NCBI RefSeq assembly: GCF_014203535.1
Contig: NZ_JACHJI010000003.1
Location: forward strand, 227,707 to 291,706
DNA: 64,000 nucleotides
Origin: Streptomyces griseomycini
GTDB taxonomy: Bacteria > Actinomycetota > Actinomycetes > Streptomycetales > Streptomycetaceae
Direction: 5' to 3'
Below, one piece after another: positions 1-9,033 of the stretch. Every line of letters starts with the position of its first letter. Within the stretch, counting starts at the first letter, position 1. The position numbers were made by a program, and so were the translations under genes. The notes under the pieces were generated by a model that searched no databases, had not been told where the DNA came from, and was given only the letters and a program-made list of their open reading frames with translations.

Positions 1-367
1 CCGCGGCCTCCTCCTTGGCGGGCCCGGCGGCGGCCATCGCCTGCTCGATCATCGGCCGGGAGTACTCCGCCGCCTGCCGAGCGGCCCTGCGGGTGCGGAG
101 AGCGGCCTCGTGGGCGGCCTGGTCGACCTTCGGCGGCACATGGGTCCGGGCCTGTTCCAGATACGGCTGCACATGGGTGCCGTACTGGACGCGGGCATGC
201 CCGGCGGCTTGCGTCACCTTGGGCGCGAGCCGTACGCGTGCCTCCTGTGCGTAGTGCGCGGCCCTGACCTTGGCCGAGTCGGCGTAGGGCGCCACCACTT
301 CCGCGGCGTGCAGCACGCTCTCCTTCGCCGAACCGGTCGCGGCGCGCACGCTGTCGATGCGGGTCAC
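1..367 (-). CDS. DUF5324 family protein (3' end outside window)
   Basis: The C-terminus lies beyond the left edge. The start is GTG at 367 (protein begins VTRIDSVRAATGSAKESVLH), with a strong GGAGGAGGAA ribosome site just upstream. The visible 122 residues are Ala/Arg/Gln-rich, charged and probably helical, with repeated AAHYAQEARVRL- and ARTHVPPKVDQAAHEA-like segments. No enzyme motif is visible. From memory this matches DUF5324, a Streptomyces family whose members often carry a C-terminal membrane helix; that part is not in view. The gene is divergent from the cyclophilin gene. Function unknown. Confidence 0.8.
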   Translation of the reverse strand, partial: MTRIDSVRAATGSAKESVLHAAEVVAPYADSAKVRAAHYAQEARVRLAPKVTQAAGHARVQYGTHVQPYLEQARTHVPPKVDQAAHEAALRTRRAARQAAEYSRPMIEQAMAAAGPAKEEAA

Positions 368-705
368 GGGTTCCTCCTCCTCGGTGGCGTACGGTATTTC
401 GACTTTCCACCCTTTTACGGATCATGCCTGCCGCGACGCCGCGGGGCATGCGCGGACGGGCATCCGGGTGCCGTTGAAGTTGATCAATGGTGAGATCGAG
501 TGCAATAGCGGATGAATCAGGGACAACGGGAGCTTGCTGCCGACAATGCCACGGATCGCCGCCGTCTGCCCTCGCCACGGGACTACTCGGCCGGTTTTCC
601 GCAAGCGGAACGGTCCGGTTGCCCCCGGTGAACGGGTGACGGGCGACTGCGCGTCCCGTCCGTGCGAGGATCAGGGAGTCACGGAAAGACAACGGAAGGC
701 ACATC
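368..705. other. Divergent intergenic region, DUF5324 / ppiA
   Basis: 338 bp without a convincing gene. Small ORFs on both strands look like shadows. It is AT-richer than its surroundings at 399-425 and 474-540 and probably holds both divergent promoters. A weak candidate for the plus strand is TTGATC (480-485) with CAATAG 17 bp downstream; I would not rely on it. No clear operator repeat was found. Confidence 0.4.
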
Positions 706-1233
706 GTGGCTGAGCAGCTCTACGCCACCCTGAAGACCAACCACGGCGACATCCAGGTCCGGCTTTTCCCGAACCAGGCGCCGATCACGGTCAAGAACTT
801 CGTCGAGCTCGCCAAGGGCGAGCGGGAGTGGACCCACCCGGAGACCGGTGCGAAGTCCACGGACAAGCTCTACGACGGCACGGTCTTCCACCGGGTGATC
901 AGCGGCTTCATGATCCAGGGCGGTGACCCGCTGGGCAACGGCACCGGCGGTCCCGGCTACCAGTTCGAGGACGAGTTCCACCCGGACCTGCGCTTCGACA
1001 AGCCCTACCTGCTGGCGATGGCCAACGCCGGCCCGGGCACCAACGGCTCGCAGTTCTTCATCACCGTCGCCCCGACGGCATGGCTGAACCGCAAGCACAC
1101 CATCTTCGGCGAGATCACCGACGCGGCCAGCCAGAAGGTCGTCGACAGCATCGCCTCCACGCAGACCAACCCGCGCACCGACCGTCCGCTGAACGACGTC
1201 GTGATCGAGTCGGTCGAGATCCGCGAGGGCTGA
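706..1233 (+). CDS. ppiA: Peptidyl-prolyl cis-trans isomerase, cyclophilin type
   Basis: Catalyses cis-trans isomerisation of X-Pro bonds during protein folding. The 175-residue protein is a single cyclophilin domain without signal peptide, so cytoplasmic. Visible family motifs are FHRVISGFMIQGGD (catalytic Arg and the FxxQGGD signature), a central LAMANAGPGTNGSQFFIT block, and WLNRKHTIFGEI. The start is GTG at 706 behind GGAAGG. Mycobacterium tuberculosis has ppiA in the same place next to crgA and the pknB operon, so the neighbourhood is old. Probably transcribed alone: a strong hairpin follows the stop. Confidence 0.95.
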   Translation: MAEQLYATLKTNHGDIQVRLFPNQAPITVKNFVELAKGEREWTHPETGAKSTDKLYDGTVFHRVISGFMIQGGDPLGNGTGGPGYQFEDEFHPDLRFDKPYLLAMANAGPGTNGSQFFITVAPTAWLNRKHTIFGEITDAASQKVVDSIASTQTNPRTDRPLNDVVIESVEIREG

Positions 1234-1276
1234 GCTCCTCGTCCCGAGGGTGTGAATACCCGCAGAGGGAACCAAT

Positions 1277-1316
1277 CGCCCCGCTCATCCGTAAGGATGG
1301 GCGGGGCGGGGCTTTT
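1277..1316 (+). terminator. Rho-independent terminator after ppiA
   Basis: A 14-bp stem (1277-1290 with 1295-1308, one G-T pair) around a GTAA loop, followed by GGGGC and a TTTT run at 1313-1316. It lies 43 bp past the ppiA stop and 45 bp before the rhomboid start, so it separates the two transcripts. Confidence 0.85.
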
Positions 1317-1361
1317 CCACACGACCTGGCGGAGTTTTCTCCACACGACCTAGGGGTGCCC

Positions 1362-2255
1362 ATGGACGACCAGGCTGCCGGCAGTCCGCAGGACGCCCGG
1401 AGCGTCCCCGTCTGTTACCGACACCCGGACCGCGAGACCGGCATTCGCTGCACCCGCTGCGAGCGCCCGATCTGTCCCGAGTGCATGGTCAACGCCTCGG
1501 TCGGCTTCCAGTGTCCGGAGTGCGTGCGCAGCGGCTCGGGCACGGGACACGCTCCCACGGCCTCCCTGCCCCGCACGATCGCCGGCGGCACCGTCGCCGC
1601 CGATCCCCGGCTGATCACCAAGGTCCTGATCGGGGTCTGTCTCGCCGTCTTCCTGGCCCAGCTGTCGCTCGGCGACCGCTTCACCGACCGCTTCGACCTC
1701 ATCGGCCGTGCGTACGTCTCCTTTCCCGGGCCGCTCGTGGGCGTCGCGGAGGGGGAGTGGTACCGGCTGCTGACAGCGATGTTCCTGCACGGCAGCTACA
1801 TCCACATCATCTTCAACATGCTCAGCCTGTGGTGGATCGGCGGCCCCCTGGAAGAGGCACTCGGCCGGGCCCGGTACATCGCCCTCTACCTGGCTTCCGG
1901 GCTCGCGGGCAGCGCGTTCACGTACCTCGTCGCGGCTCCGAACCAGCCCTCGCTCGGTGCCTCCGGCGCCATCTTCGGCCTCTTCGGCGCGATGGCCGTC
2001 CTGATGCGCCGCCTCAACTACGACATGAGGCCGATCGTCGCCCTGCTGGTGATCAATCTGATCTTCACCTTCAGCCCGGGCTTCAACATCGCCTGGCAGG
2101 CACATGTGGGTGGGCTCGTCGCCGGTGTCGTGATCGGGTACGCCATGGTCCACGCCCCGCGTGAGCGGAGGACACTGATCCAGTACGGCACCTGTGCACT
2201 GATGCTGGCCGTGGTGATTCTGACGGTCCTGTTGAGAACCGCACAGCTCACCTGA
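1362..2255 (+). CDS. Rhomboid family intramembrane serine protease with N-terminal zinc ribbon
   Basis: 297 residues. Residues 18-54 form a cysteine-rich metal site (C18, H21, C30, C33, C38, C41, C51, C54), resembling a B-box/zinc ribbon. A six-helix rhomboid domain follows from about residue 84. The catalytic serine is S201 in GASG and the catalytic histidine is H248 in AWQAHVGG; the HGSYIHIIFNM segment (143-153) supplies the conserved His and Asn. The protein should cleave transmembrane helices of unknown clients. The zinc-ribbon fusion is common in actinobacterial rhomboids. The ATG start at 1362 has only a weak GGGG ribosome site. Convergent with crgA. Confidence 0.93.
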   Translation: MDDQAAGSPQDARSVPVCYRHPDRETGIRCTRCERPICPECMVNASVGFQCPECVRSGSGTGHAPTASLPRTIAGGTVAADPRLITKVLIGVCLAVFLAQLSLGDRFTDRFDLIGRAYVSFPGPLVGVAEGEWYRLLTAMFLHGSYIHIIFNMLSLWWIGGPLEEALGRARYIALYLASGLAGSAFTYLVAAPNQPSLGASGAIFGLFGAMAVLMRRLNYDMRPIVALLVINLIFTFSPGFNIAWQAHVGGLVAGVVIGYAMVHAPRERRTLIQYGTCALMLAVVILTVLLRTAQLT

Positions 2256-2264
2256 GCGCTGGGG

Positions 2265-2499
2265 TTGTCCACAGTTTGTGGCGGATCTTGTGCACAGGGT
2301 GCGGAAGCAGCGGCACCCGTGGTCGTTGACCCCTATCGGTGCAGGTCAGATGGGTTACGAACAAACTTTCGGTTGCCGGTGGGCTTGTCACACCGGAGTC
2401 AACCTCTGATGAGTTATCCACAGATCGGGGTTCGATTTCCCCATGTGGAAAACCTTGTGGATAACCCGGTGGACAATCCTGCCCAGAGCTTGTGGACAA
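2265..2499. promoter_or_regulatory. Cluster of DnaA-box-like 9-mers between rhomboid gene and crgA
   Basis: Exact TTRTCCACA boxes occur at 2265-2273 (+, TTGTCCACA), 2414-2422 (+, TTATCCACA), 2456-2464 (-, TTATCCACA) and 2491-2499 (-, TTGTCCACA). One-mismatch copies are at 2288-2296 (TTGTGCACA), 2444-2452 (-, TTTTCCACA) and 2468-2476 (-, TTGTCCACC). Four lie within 56 bp. Such 9-mers should be rare in DNA this GC-rich. From memory, high-affinity DnaA-box clusters (named H69, H24, D78) flank oriC in S. coelicolor, and deleting D78 raised replication initiation. This is likely the counterpart of one of them, and I think H69. Binding is inferred, not shown. Confidence 0.75.
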
Positions 2500-2508
2500 G
2501 CTCTGGGC
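2481..2508. terminator. Hairpin in convergent gap, overlapping a DnaA box
   Basis: A perfect 12-bp inverted repeat (2481-2492 and 2497-2508, arm GCCCAGAGCTTG) around a TGGA loop. It sits 27 bp past the crgA stop in the crgA direction, so it probably terminates crgA and may also stop rhomboid transcription. There is no T-run, which is normal in Streptomyces. The loop and inner stem contain a perfect DnaA box on the minus strand. Confidence 0.6.
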
Positions 2509-2535
2509 AGAGTCGCGCTCACCGTGCGGCGTCCC

Positions 2536-2790
2536 CTACTTCCACTGCGTCGAGACGCCGAACCCGGCGGCGATGAAGCCGAAGCCCACCACGATGTTCC
2601 AGTTGCCCAGGGCGTCGATGGGCAGCGAGCCGTCGGTGACGTAGAAGACGACGATCCAGGCCAGCCCGATGAGGAACAGGGCCAGCATCACCGGCGCGAC
2701 CCAGGCGCGGTTGGTCAGCTTGAGCGCGGTCGTCTGCTTCGCCGGCGGCGGCGTGTAGTCGGCCTTCTTGCGGATACGTGACTTCGGCAC
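2536..2790 (-). CDS. crgA: Cell division protein CrgA
   Basis: A small membrane protein (84 residues) that restrains FtsZ-ring formation and coordinates growth with sporulation septation in Streptomyces; in mycobacteria it bridges divisome and wall synthases. It begins [16 protein letters not shown], the conserved CrgA N-terminus. Two membrane helices follow ([20 protein letters not shown] and [15 protein letters not shown]), ending in QWK. The GTG start at 2790 is supported by AGGAGAG upstream; a longer reading frame to 2859 has no homology support. The gene lies alone, convergent with the rhomboid gene and divergent from the DUF881 gene. Confidence 0.95.
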   Translation of the reverse strand: MPKSRIRKKADYTPPPAKQTTALKLTNRAWVAPVMLALFLIGLAWIVVFYVTDGSLPIDALGNWNIVVGFGFIAAGFGVSTQWK

Positions 2791-2931
2791 GAGGGTCTCT
2801 CCTGTCGATGCGCTGCGTGGCCGCGCAGGGAACTGGGTCGGGCTCGGAGCAGCGTACAAGGGGACTCCGATCGCTCCCCCGGGCGTCCGTTAGCGTAGTG
2901 CTTCCGCGGCGCCGAAGGAGATAAGGGTACG

Positions 2932-3711
2932 TTGAGCAATTCTGCCGACTTCCCCGGGACGGAATCCAGCCCTGCCCGCCGACGCCGCTTCCGGCCCGTG
3001 CGCGTCCTCACCGCGGGTGTCTTCGCCCTCGCGGGACTCATCTTCTTCACCAGTTTCGACACGGCCAGGGGCACCGACATCCGCACGGACGCCTCGCTGT
3101 TGAGGCTGTCCGACCTGATCCACGAGCGCAGCCGCGAGAACGGCAGGCTGGAGGAGTCCAACGGCGCGCTGCGCAGGGACGTGGAGGCCCTCGCCGAACG
3201 CGACGACGGCAGCACCGAGGCGGAGGACGACAGACTCGCCGACCTGGAGAAGCGCGCGGGCACGCAGAAGCTCAAGGGCGAGGCGGTCACGGTCACCCTG
3301 AACGACGCCCCGCCGGACGCCACCGCCAAGCTCCCCGGCTACCCCGAGCCGCAGCCCGACTACCTGGTCATCCACCAGCAGGACCTCCAGGCCGTGGTGA
3401 ACGCGATGTGGCAGGGCGGCGCCGAGGGCATCAAGGTCATGGACCAGCGGCTGATCTCCACCAGCGCGGTCCGCTGCGTGGGCAACACCCTGATCCTCCA
3501 GGGGCGCGTCTACTCGCCGCCGTACAGGATCACGGCGGTCGGCGACCCGGAGAAGCTGAGGAAGGCGCTCGCGTCCTCCCCGGCGATCCAGAACTACATG
3601 GTCTACGTCAACGTCTACGGGCTCGGCTGGAAGGTCGAGGACGACGGCACGGTGACCCTGCCCGGCTACTCGGGCACCGTGGACCTGCACTACGCGAAGC
3701 CCGTGGAGTAG
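2932..3711 (+). CDS. DUF881 family membrane-anchored protein
   Basis: 259 residues. A basic N-terminus (ARRRRFRPVRV) precedes one membrane helix (about residues 27-45, VLTAGVFALAGLIFFTSF). A coiled coil of about 60 residues rich in Glu/Arg/Asp follows, then the DUF881 domain with VTVTLNDAP, DYLVIHQQDLQAVVNAMW and a C-terminal IQNYMVYVNVYGLGWKVEDDG block. Function unknown. The family sits beside crgA in many actinobacteria (Rv0012 position), suggesting an envelope or division role. The start is an uncommon TTG at 2932, preceded by GAAGGAG. Confidence 0.88.
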   Translation: MSNSADFPGTESSPARRRRFRPVRVLTAGVFALAGLIFFTSFDTARGTDIRTDASLLRLSDLIHERSRENGRLEESNGALRRDVEALAERDDGSTEAEDDRLADLEKRAGTQKLKGEAVTVTLNDAPPDATAKLPGYPEPQPDYLVIHQQDLQAVVNAMWQGGAEGIKVMDQRLISTSAVRCVGNTLILQGRVYSPPYRITAVGDPEKLRKALASSPAIQNYMVYVNVYGLGWKVEDDGTVTLPGYSGTVDLHYAKPVE

Positions 3712-3806
3712 GAGCCTGTGGAGCAGGGACCTGTGGAGCAACGGCGCGGCCCCGGGGAGAACCGCGCCCGCGGGCATCGAGGCGATCGCCCCCGCGCCCC
3801 GTACTT

Positions 3807-3851
3807 CCGGGTGTGCACACCCGGGCCCGTCCGGCTTCCACAGCCTGTGGA
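3807..3851. repeat. Two adjacent palindromes upstream of the small membrane gene
   Basis: 3807-3824 is a perfect 18-bp palindrome, CCGGGTGTGCACACCCGG. 3837-3851 is TCCACAG-C-CTGTGGA. Both lie in the 222-bp gap between the DUF881 gene and the small membrane gene, which also has an 11-bp direct repeat CCTGTGGAGCA at 3715-3725 and 3730-3740. They could be operator sites or terminator stems; there is no T-run, and a promoter for the following operon is expected here. Confidence 0.5.
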
Positions 3852-3933
3852 GAGCGGGGAACCGGAGGCGTCGCGCCGCTAGTCTGGTGGGTACGGCGTG
3901 GGCTCGGTGCCGTGGTACGACGGAAGGGACGGC

Positions 3934-4095
3934 ATGTACAGCTGGATCTGGCGGCATCTGCCGGGGAACGGATGGGTGAAGGCCCTCCTCTCACTCGTGC
4001 TGGTCATCGCCGTGGTCTACCTCCTCTTCCAGTACGTCTTCCCGTGGGCCGAGCCGCTGCTGCCCTTCAACGATGTGACGGTGGACAACCAGTGA
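3934..4095 (+). CDS. Small conserved membrane protein
   Basis: 53 residues starting MYSWIWRHLPGNGWVK, with one membrane helix (ALLSLVLVIAVVYLLFQYVF) and an acidic tail (LLPFNDVTVDNQ). The ATG at 3934 has GAAGGGA upstream; a longer frame from 3898 adds 12 residues without support. Its stop overlaps the pabA start (GTGA), so the two are translationally coupled. Conserved at this position in Streptomyces as I remember it; function unknown. Confidence 0.85.
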   Translation: MYSWIWRHLPGNGWVKALLSLVLVIAVVYLLFQYVFPWAEPLLPFNDVTVDNQ

Positions 4096-4730
4096 GCGCG
4101 CGCATTCTCGTCGTCGACAACTACGACAGTTTCGTCTTCAACCTGGTCCAGTACCTGTACCAGCTGGGCGCCGAGTGCGAGGTCCTGCGCAACGACGAGG
4201 TGTCGACGGCGCACGCGCAGGACGGTTTCGACGGCGTGCTGCTGTCCCCGGGCCCCGGCACCCCCGAGGAGGCCGGTGTCTGCGTGGACATGGTGCGGCA
4301 CTGCGCGTCGACCGGGGTGCCGGTCTTCGGGGTCTGCCTCGGCATGCAGTCGATGCAGGTGGCGTACGGCGGGGTGGTGGACCGCGCGCCCGAGCTGCTG
4401 CACGGCAAGACCTCGCCGGTCGAGCACGGTGGCAAGGGCGTCTTCGCGGGCCTGCCCTCCCCGTTCACGGCGACCCGCTACCACTCCCTGGCCGCCGAGC
4501 CTGCCACGGTCCCGGCGGAGTTGGAGGTCACCGCCCGAACGCCGGACGGCATCGTGATGGGGCTGAGGCACCGTGAACTCCCGGTCGAGGGCGTGCAGTT
4601 CCATCCCGAGTCGGTGCTGACCGAGCACGGGCACCGGATGCTGGCCAACTGGCTGGCGGAGTGCGGCGACGAGGGGGCGGTGGCGAGGTCGGCGGGGCTC
4701 GCCCCGGTGGTGGGCAGGGCCACGGCGTGA
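4092..4730 (+). CDS. pabA: Aminodeoxychorismate/anthranilate synthase glutaminase subunit
   Basis: A class I glutamine amidotransferase of 212 residues. It releases ammonia from glutamine for a PabB or TrpE partner making p-aminobenzoate or anthranilate. Motifs: VVDNYDSFVFN at the N-terminus, oxyanion SPGPGTP, nucleophile C82 in GVCLGMQ, and H171/E173 in QFHPES. The synthase subunit is not nearby, so PabA versus TrpG cannot be settled; the position equals Rv0013 in M. tuberculosis. GTG start overlaps the upstream stop, and its own stop overlaps the srtE1 start, so one operon runs into the sortases. Confidence 0.93.
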   Translation: MSARILVVDNYDSFVFNLVQYLYQLGAECEVLRNDEVSTAHAQDGFDGVLLSPGPGTPEEAGVCVDMVRHCASTGVPVFGVCLGMQSMQVAYGGVVDRAPELLHGKTSPVEHGGKGVFAGLPSPFTATRYHSLAAEPATVPAELEVTARTPDGIVMGLRHRELPVEGVQFHPESVLTEHGHRMLANWLAECGDEGAVARSAGLAPVVGRATA

Positions 4731-5920
4731 CCGCGCTGCGCCCCGAGCGCGAGTCCGGCGCCGGGTACGGGGAGTCCTTCACGGACGACTCCGCGCACGG
4801 CGCCGGCGGCGGGCAGGGCACCTCGTACGGGCAGCAGCCGTACGGGGCACCCGGCGCGCTCGGGGACGGCTGGTACGACAACGCCCCGCAGGAGCCCTAC
4901 CCCTACGGCGCCTACGACTCCCACGGCGGCGCCTACGACTCCCACGGCGGCGCCTCCGACAGCACCGCGTACCTGCCGCCCGTCGACGACGAGACGGTGG
5001 CGCTGCGGGTCCCCGGGCCCCCGGGGACGCCGGAGCGACCGGATCAGCCGGATCGCTCGGTCCGGGAGGGGTCCCCGGCGGCCCCGGGCGGCCGGGCGGC
5101 CCGCAGGAAGGCCGCCAAACGGCGTCAGGGGCGGCGTGGGGGCCCCCGCAAGGCCGCGGCGTCCACGGGAGCGGCACAGGGGCCGGGGAGGGCGTCAGGG
5201 GCGCCGCTGTCACGGGTGGAGGCGCGTCGGCGGGCCCGGGCGCGCAAGGCGAGCCCCGCGGTCGTCGCCAGCCGCGCGATCGGCGAGGTGTTCATCACCA
5301 CCGGCGTGCTGATGCTGCTGTTCGTCACCTACCAGCTGTGGTGGACGAACGTGCGGGCGCAGGCGCAGGCCGGCAAGGAGGTCAGCGACCTCCAGGACGA
5401 CTGGGCGAACGGCAAGCGCAATCCGGGGACGTTCGAGCCGGGGCAGGGCTTCGCGCTGCTGCACATCCCGAAGCTGGACGTGGTGGTGCCGATCGCCGAG
5501 GGCATCAGCAGCAAGAAGGTGCTCGACCGGGGCATGGTGGGCCACTACGCGGAGGGCGCGCTGAAGACGGCGATGCCGGACGCGAAGACCGGCAACTTCG
5601 GGCTCGCGGGCCACCGGAACACGCACGGCGAGCCGTTCCGGTACATCAACCGGCTGGAGCCGGGCGACCCGATCGTCGTGGAGACGCAGGACACGTACTT
5701 CGTCTACAAGATGGCGTCGATCCTGCCGGTGACCTCACCGAGCAACATCAGCGTCCTCGACCCGATCCCGAGGGGCTCGGGCTTCGAGGAACCCGGCCGC
5801 TACATCACGCTGACCACCTGCACGCCGGAGTTCACCAGCAAGTACCGCATGATCGTCTGGGGCAAGATGGACGAGGAACGGCCGCGCAGCAAGGGCAAGC
5901 CGGATGCGCTCGTCAGTTAA
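4727..5920 (+). CDS. srtE1: Class E sortase SrtE1
   Basis: A membrane-bound transpeptidase of 397 residues that cleaves LAxTG-type signals and links surface proteins such as long chaplins to peptidoglycan. The first 180 residues are cytoplasmic, disordered and Gly/Pro/Arg-rich; they include an exact duplication of YDSHGGA (about residues 63-76). A membrane helix spans about 184-206. The catalytic triad is H296 (AGHRNTHG), C365 (TLTTCTP) and R374 (SKYRMIVWG). GTG start at 4727 overlaps the pabA stop. The family is well characterised in S. coelicolor; the assignment rests on triad, length and a second sortase directly downstream. Confidence 0.93.
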   Translation: MTALRPERESGAGYGESFTDDSAHGAGGGQGTSYGQQPYGAPGALGDGWYDNAPQEPYPYGAYDSHGGAYDSHGGASDSTAYLPPVDDETVALRVPGPPGTPERPDQPDRSVREGSPAAPGGRAARRKAAKRRQGRRGGPRKAAASTGAAQGPGRASGAPLSRVEARRRARARKASPAVVASRAIGEVFITTGVLMLLFVTYQLWWTNVRAQAQAGKEVSDLQDDWANGKRNPGTFEPGQGFALLHIPKLDVVVPIAEGISSKKVLDRGMVGHYAEGALKTAMPDAKTGNFGLAGHRNTHGEPFRYINRLEPGDPIVVETQDTYFVYKMASILPVTSPSNISVLDPIPRGSGFEEPGRYITLTTCTPEFTSKYRMIVWGKMDEERPRSKGKPDALVS

Positions 5921-5933
5921 GGGCAGAGGGAAC

Positions 5934-6695
5934 GTGGCAGCGACCACCGACGACACCGAACAGCACGACGACGGGCCCGCCGCACCGCCGCCCGCGGCAC
6001 GCCGCCGCATGGGCCCGGTCGTGGCGGCGGTCAGCGTCTTCGGGGAACTCCTCATCACCGCGGGCCTGGTGCTGGGCCTGTTCGTCGTCTACTCGCTGTG
6101 GTGGACGAACGTCGTCGCCGACCGCGCGGCGGACCAGCAGGCGGACAAGGTCCGTGACTCCTGGGCCCAGGGGCCAGGGGGCGACGGCGACGGTCCCGTC
6201 TCCTTCGACAGCAAGGACGGCATCGGCTTCCTGCACGCACCCACGATGAGCGGTGACGAGATCCTCGTCGAGAAGGGCACCTCGATGAAGGTCCTCAACG
6301 ACGGCGTCGCCGGCTACTACACCGACCCGGTCAAGGCGACCCTGCCGACCTCCGGCAAGAAGGGCAACTTCTCCCTCGCGGCGCACCGGGACGGCCACGG
6401 GGCCAAGTTCCACGGCATCCACAAGATCGAGAAGGGCGACCCGATCGTCTTCGAGACGAAGGACACGTGGTACGTCTACGAGGTCTACGGCATCCTTCCC
6501 GAGACCTCGAAGTACAACGTCCAGGTCCTGTCCCCGGTCCCGAAGGAGTCCGGGAAGGAGAAGGCCGGCCACTACATCACGCTGACGACCTGCACGCCGG
6601 TGTACACGAGCAAGTACCGGTACGTCGTCTGGGGCGAACTGGTCCGCACGGAGAAGGTGGACGACGACCGGACGCCCCCGGAGGAACTGCGCTGA
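5934..6695 (+). CDS. srtE2: Class E sortase SrtE2
   Basis: 253 residues, a paralogue of SrtE1 with a much shorter cytoplasmic tail. The membrane helix is at about residues 35-55. The triad is H151 (AAHRDGHG), C220 (TLTTCTP) and R229 (SKYRYVVWGE). In S. coelicolor SrtE1 and SrtE2 act redundantly in chaplin anchoring and aerial growth. I chose GTG at 5934 because GCAGAGGGAA lies just upstream; an in-frame ATG at 5904 inside the srtE1 coding region is an alternative. A strong terminator follows the stop. Confidence 0.92.
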   Translation: MAATTDDTEQHDDGPAAPPPAARRRMGPVVAAVSVFGELLITAGLVLGLFVVYSLWWTNVVADRAADQQADKVRDSWAQGPGGDGDGPVSFDSKDGIGFLHAPTMSGDEILVEKGTSMKVLNDGVAGYYTDPVKATLPTSGKKGNFSLAAHRDGHGAKFHGIHKIEKGDPIVFETKDTWYVYEVYGILPETSKYNVQVLSPVPKESGKEKAGHYITLTTCTPVYTSKYRYVVWGELVRTEKVDDDRTPPEELR

Positions 6696-6776
6696 CGGAG
6701 ACACCGCGCTGACGGGGATCCCGTCCCGGGCCCGGCGCGGCGTCTCCGGCCGCGCGTTCGGGACGGACCCGTGAGG

Positions 6777-6817
6777 AAGAGCCCCGGCCCCCCCTTCGGA
6801 GGGGGCCGGGGCTCTTT
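6777..6817. terminator. Bidirectional terminator between srtE2 and pknB
   Basis: A stem of about 16 bp (6777-6792 with 6801-6817, arm AAGAGCCCCGGCCCCC) with A and T tails on the two sides. It lies between convergent genes and can end transcripts from both directions. Confidence 0.85.
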
Positions 6818-6839
6818 CCGTGCGGGGAGGGGCTACGGG

Positions 6840-8864
<2,025 letters not shown>

Positions 8865-9033
8865 AGCTACCTACCAGCCCTCTCCGTCGGTCCCGGGCGG
8901 CACACGCGTGCCGCCGGAGGCTGCCGTCCGGGCCTACCGTACCCGGCTCTTTTTGTGTGACCTGGCCAAGTGCGTCAGCCGATACAGGACCGGTACCGCA
9001 ACGTGCACCGATGTGAAGCAGACGTGAGCAGGG

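Noticed and set aside
3837..3851. TCCACAG-C-CTGTGGA counted as extra DnaA boxes
   Set aside because: The 9-mers around the TCCACA cores do not fit the box consensus at the first three positions.
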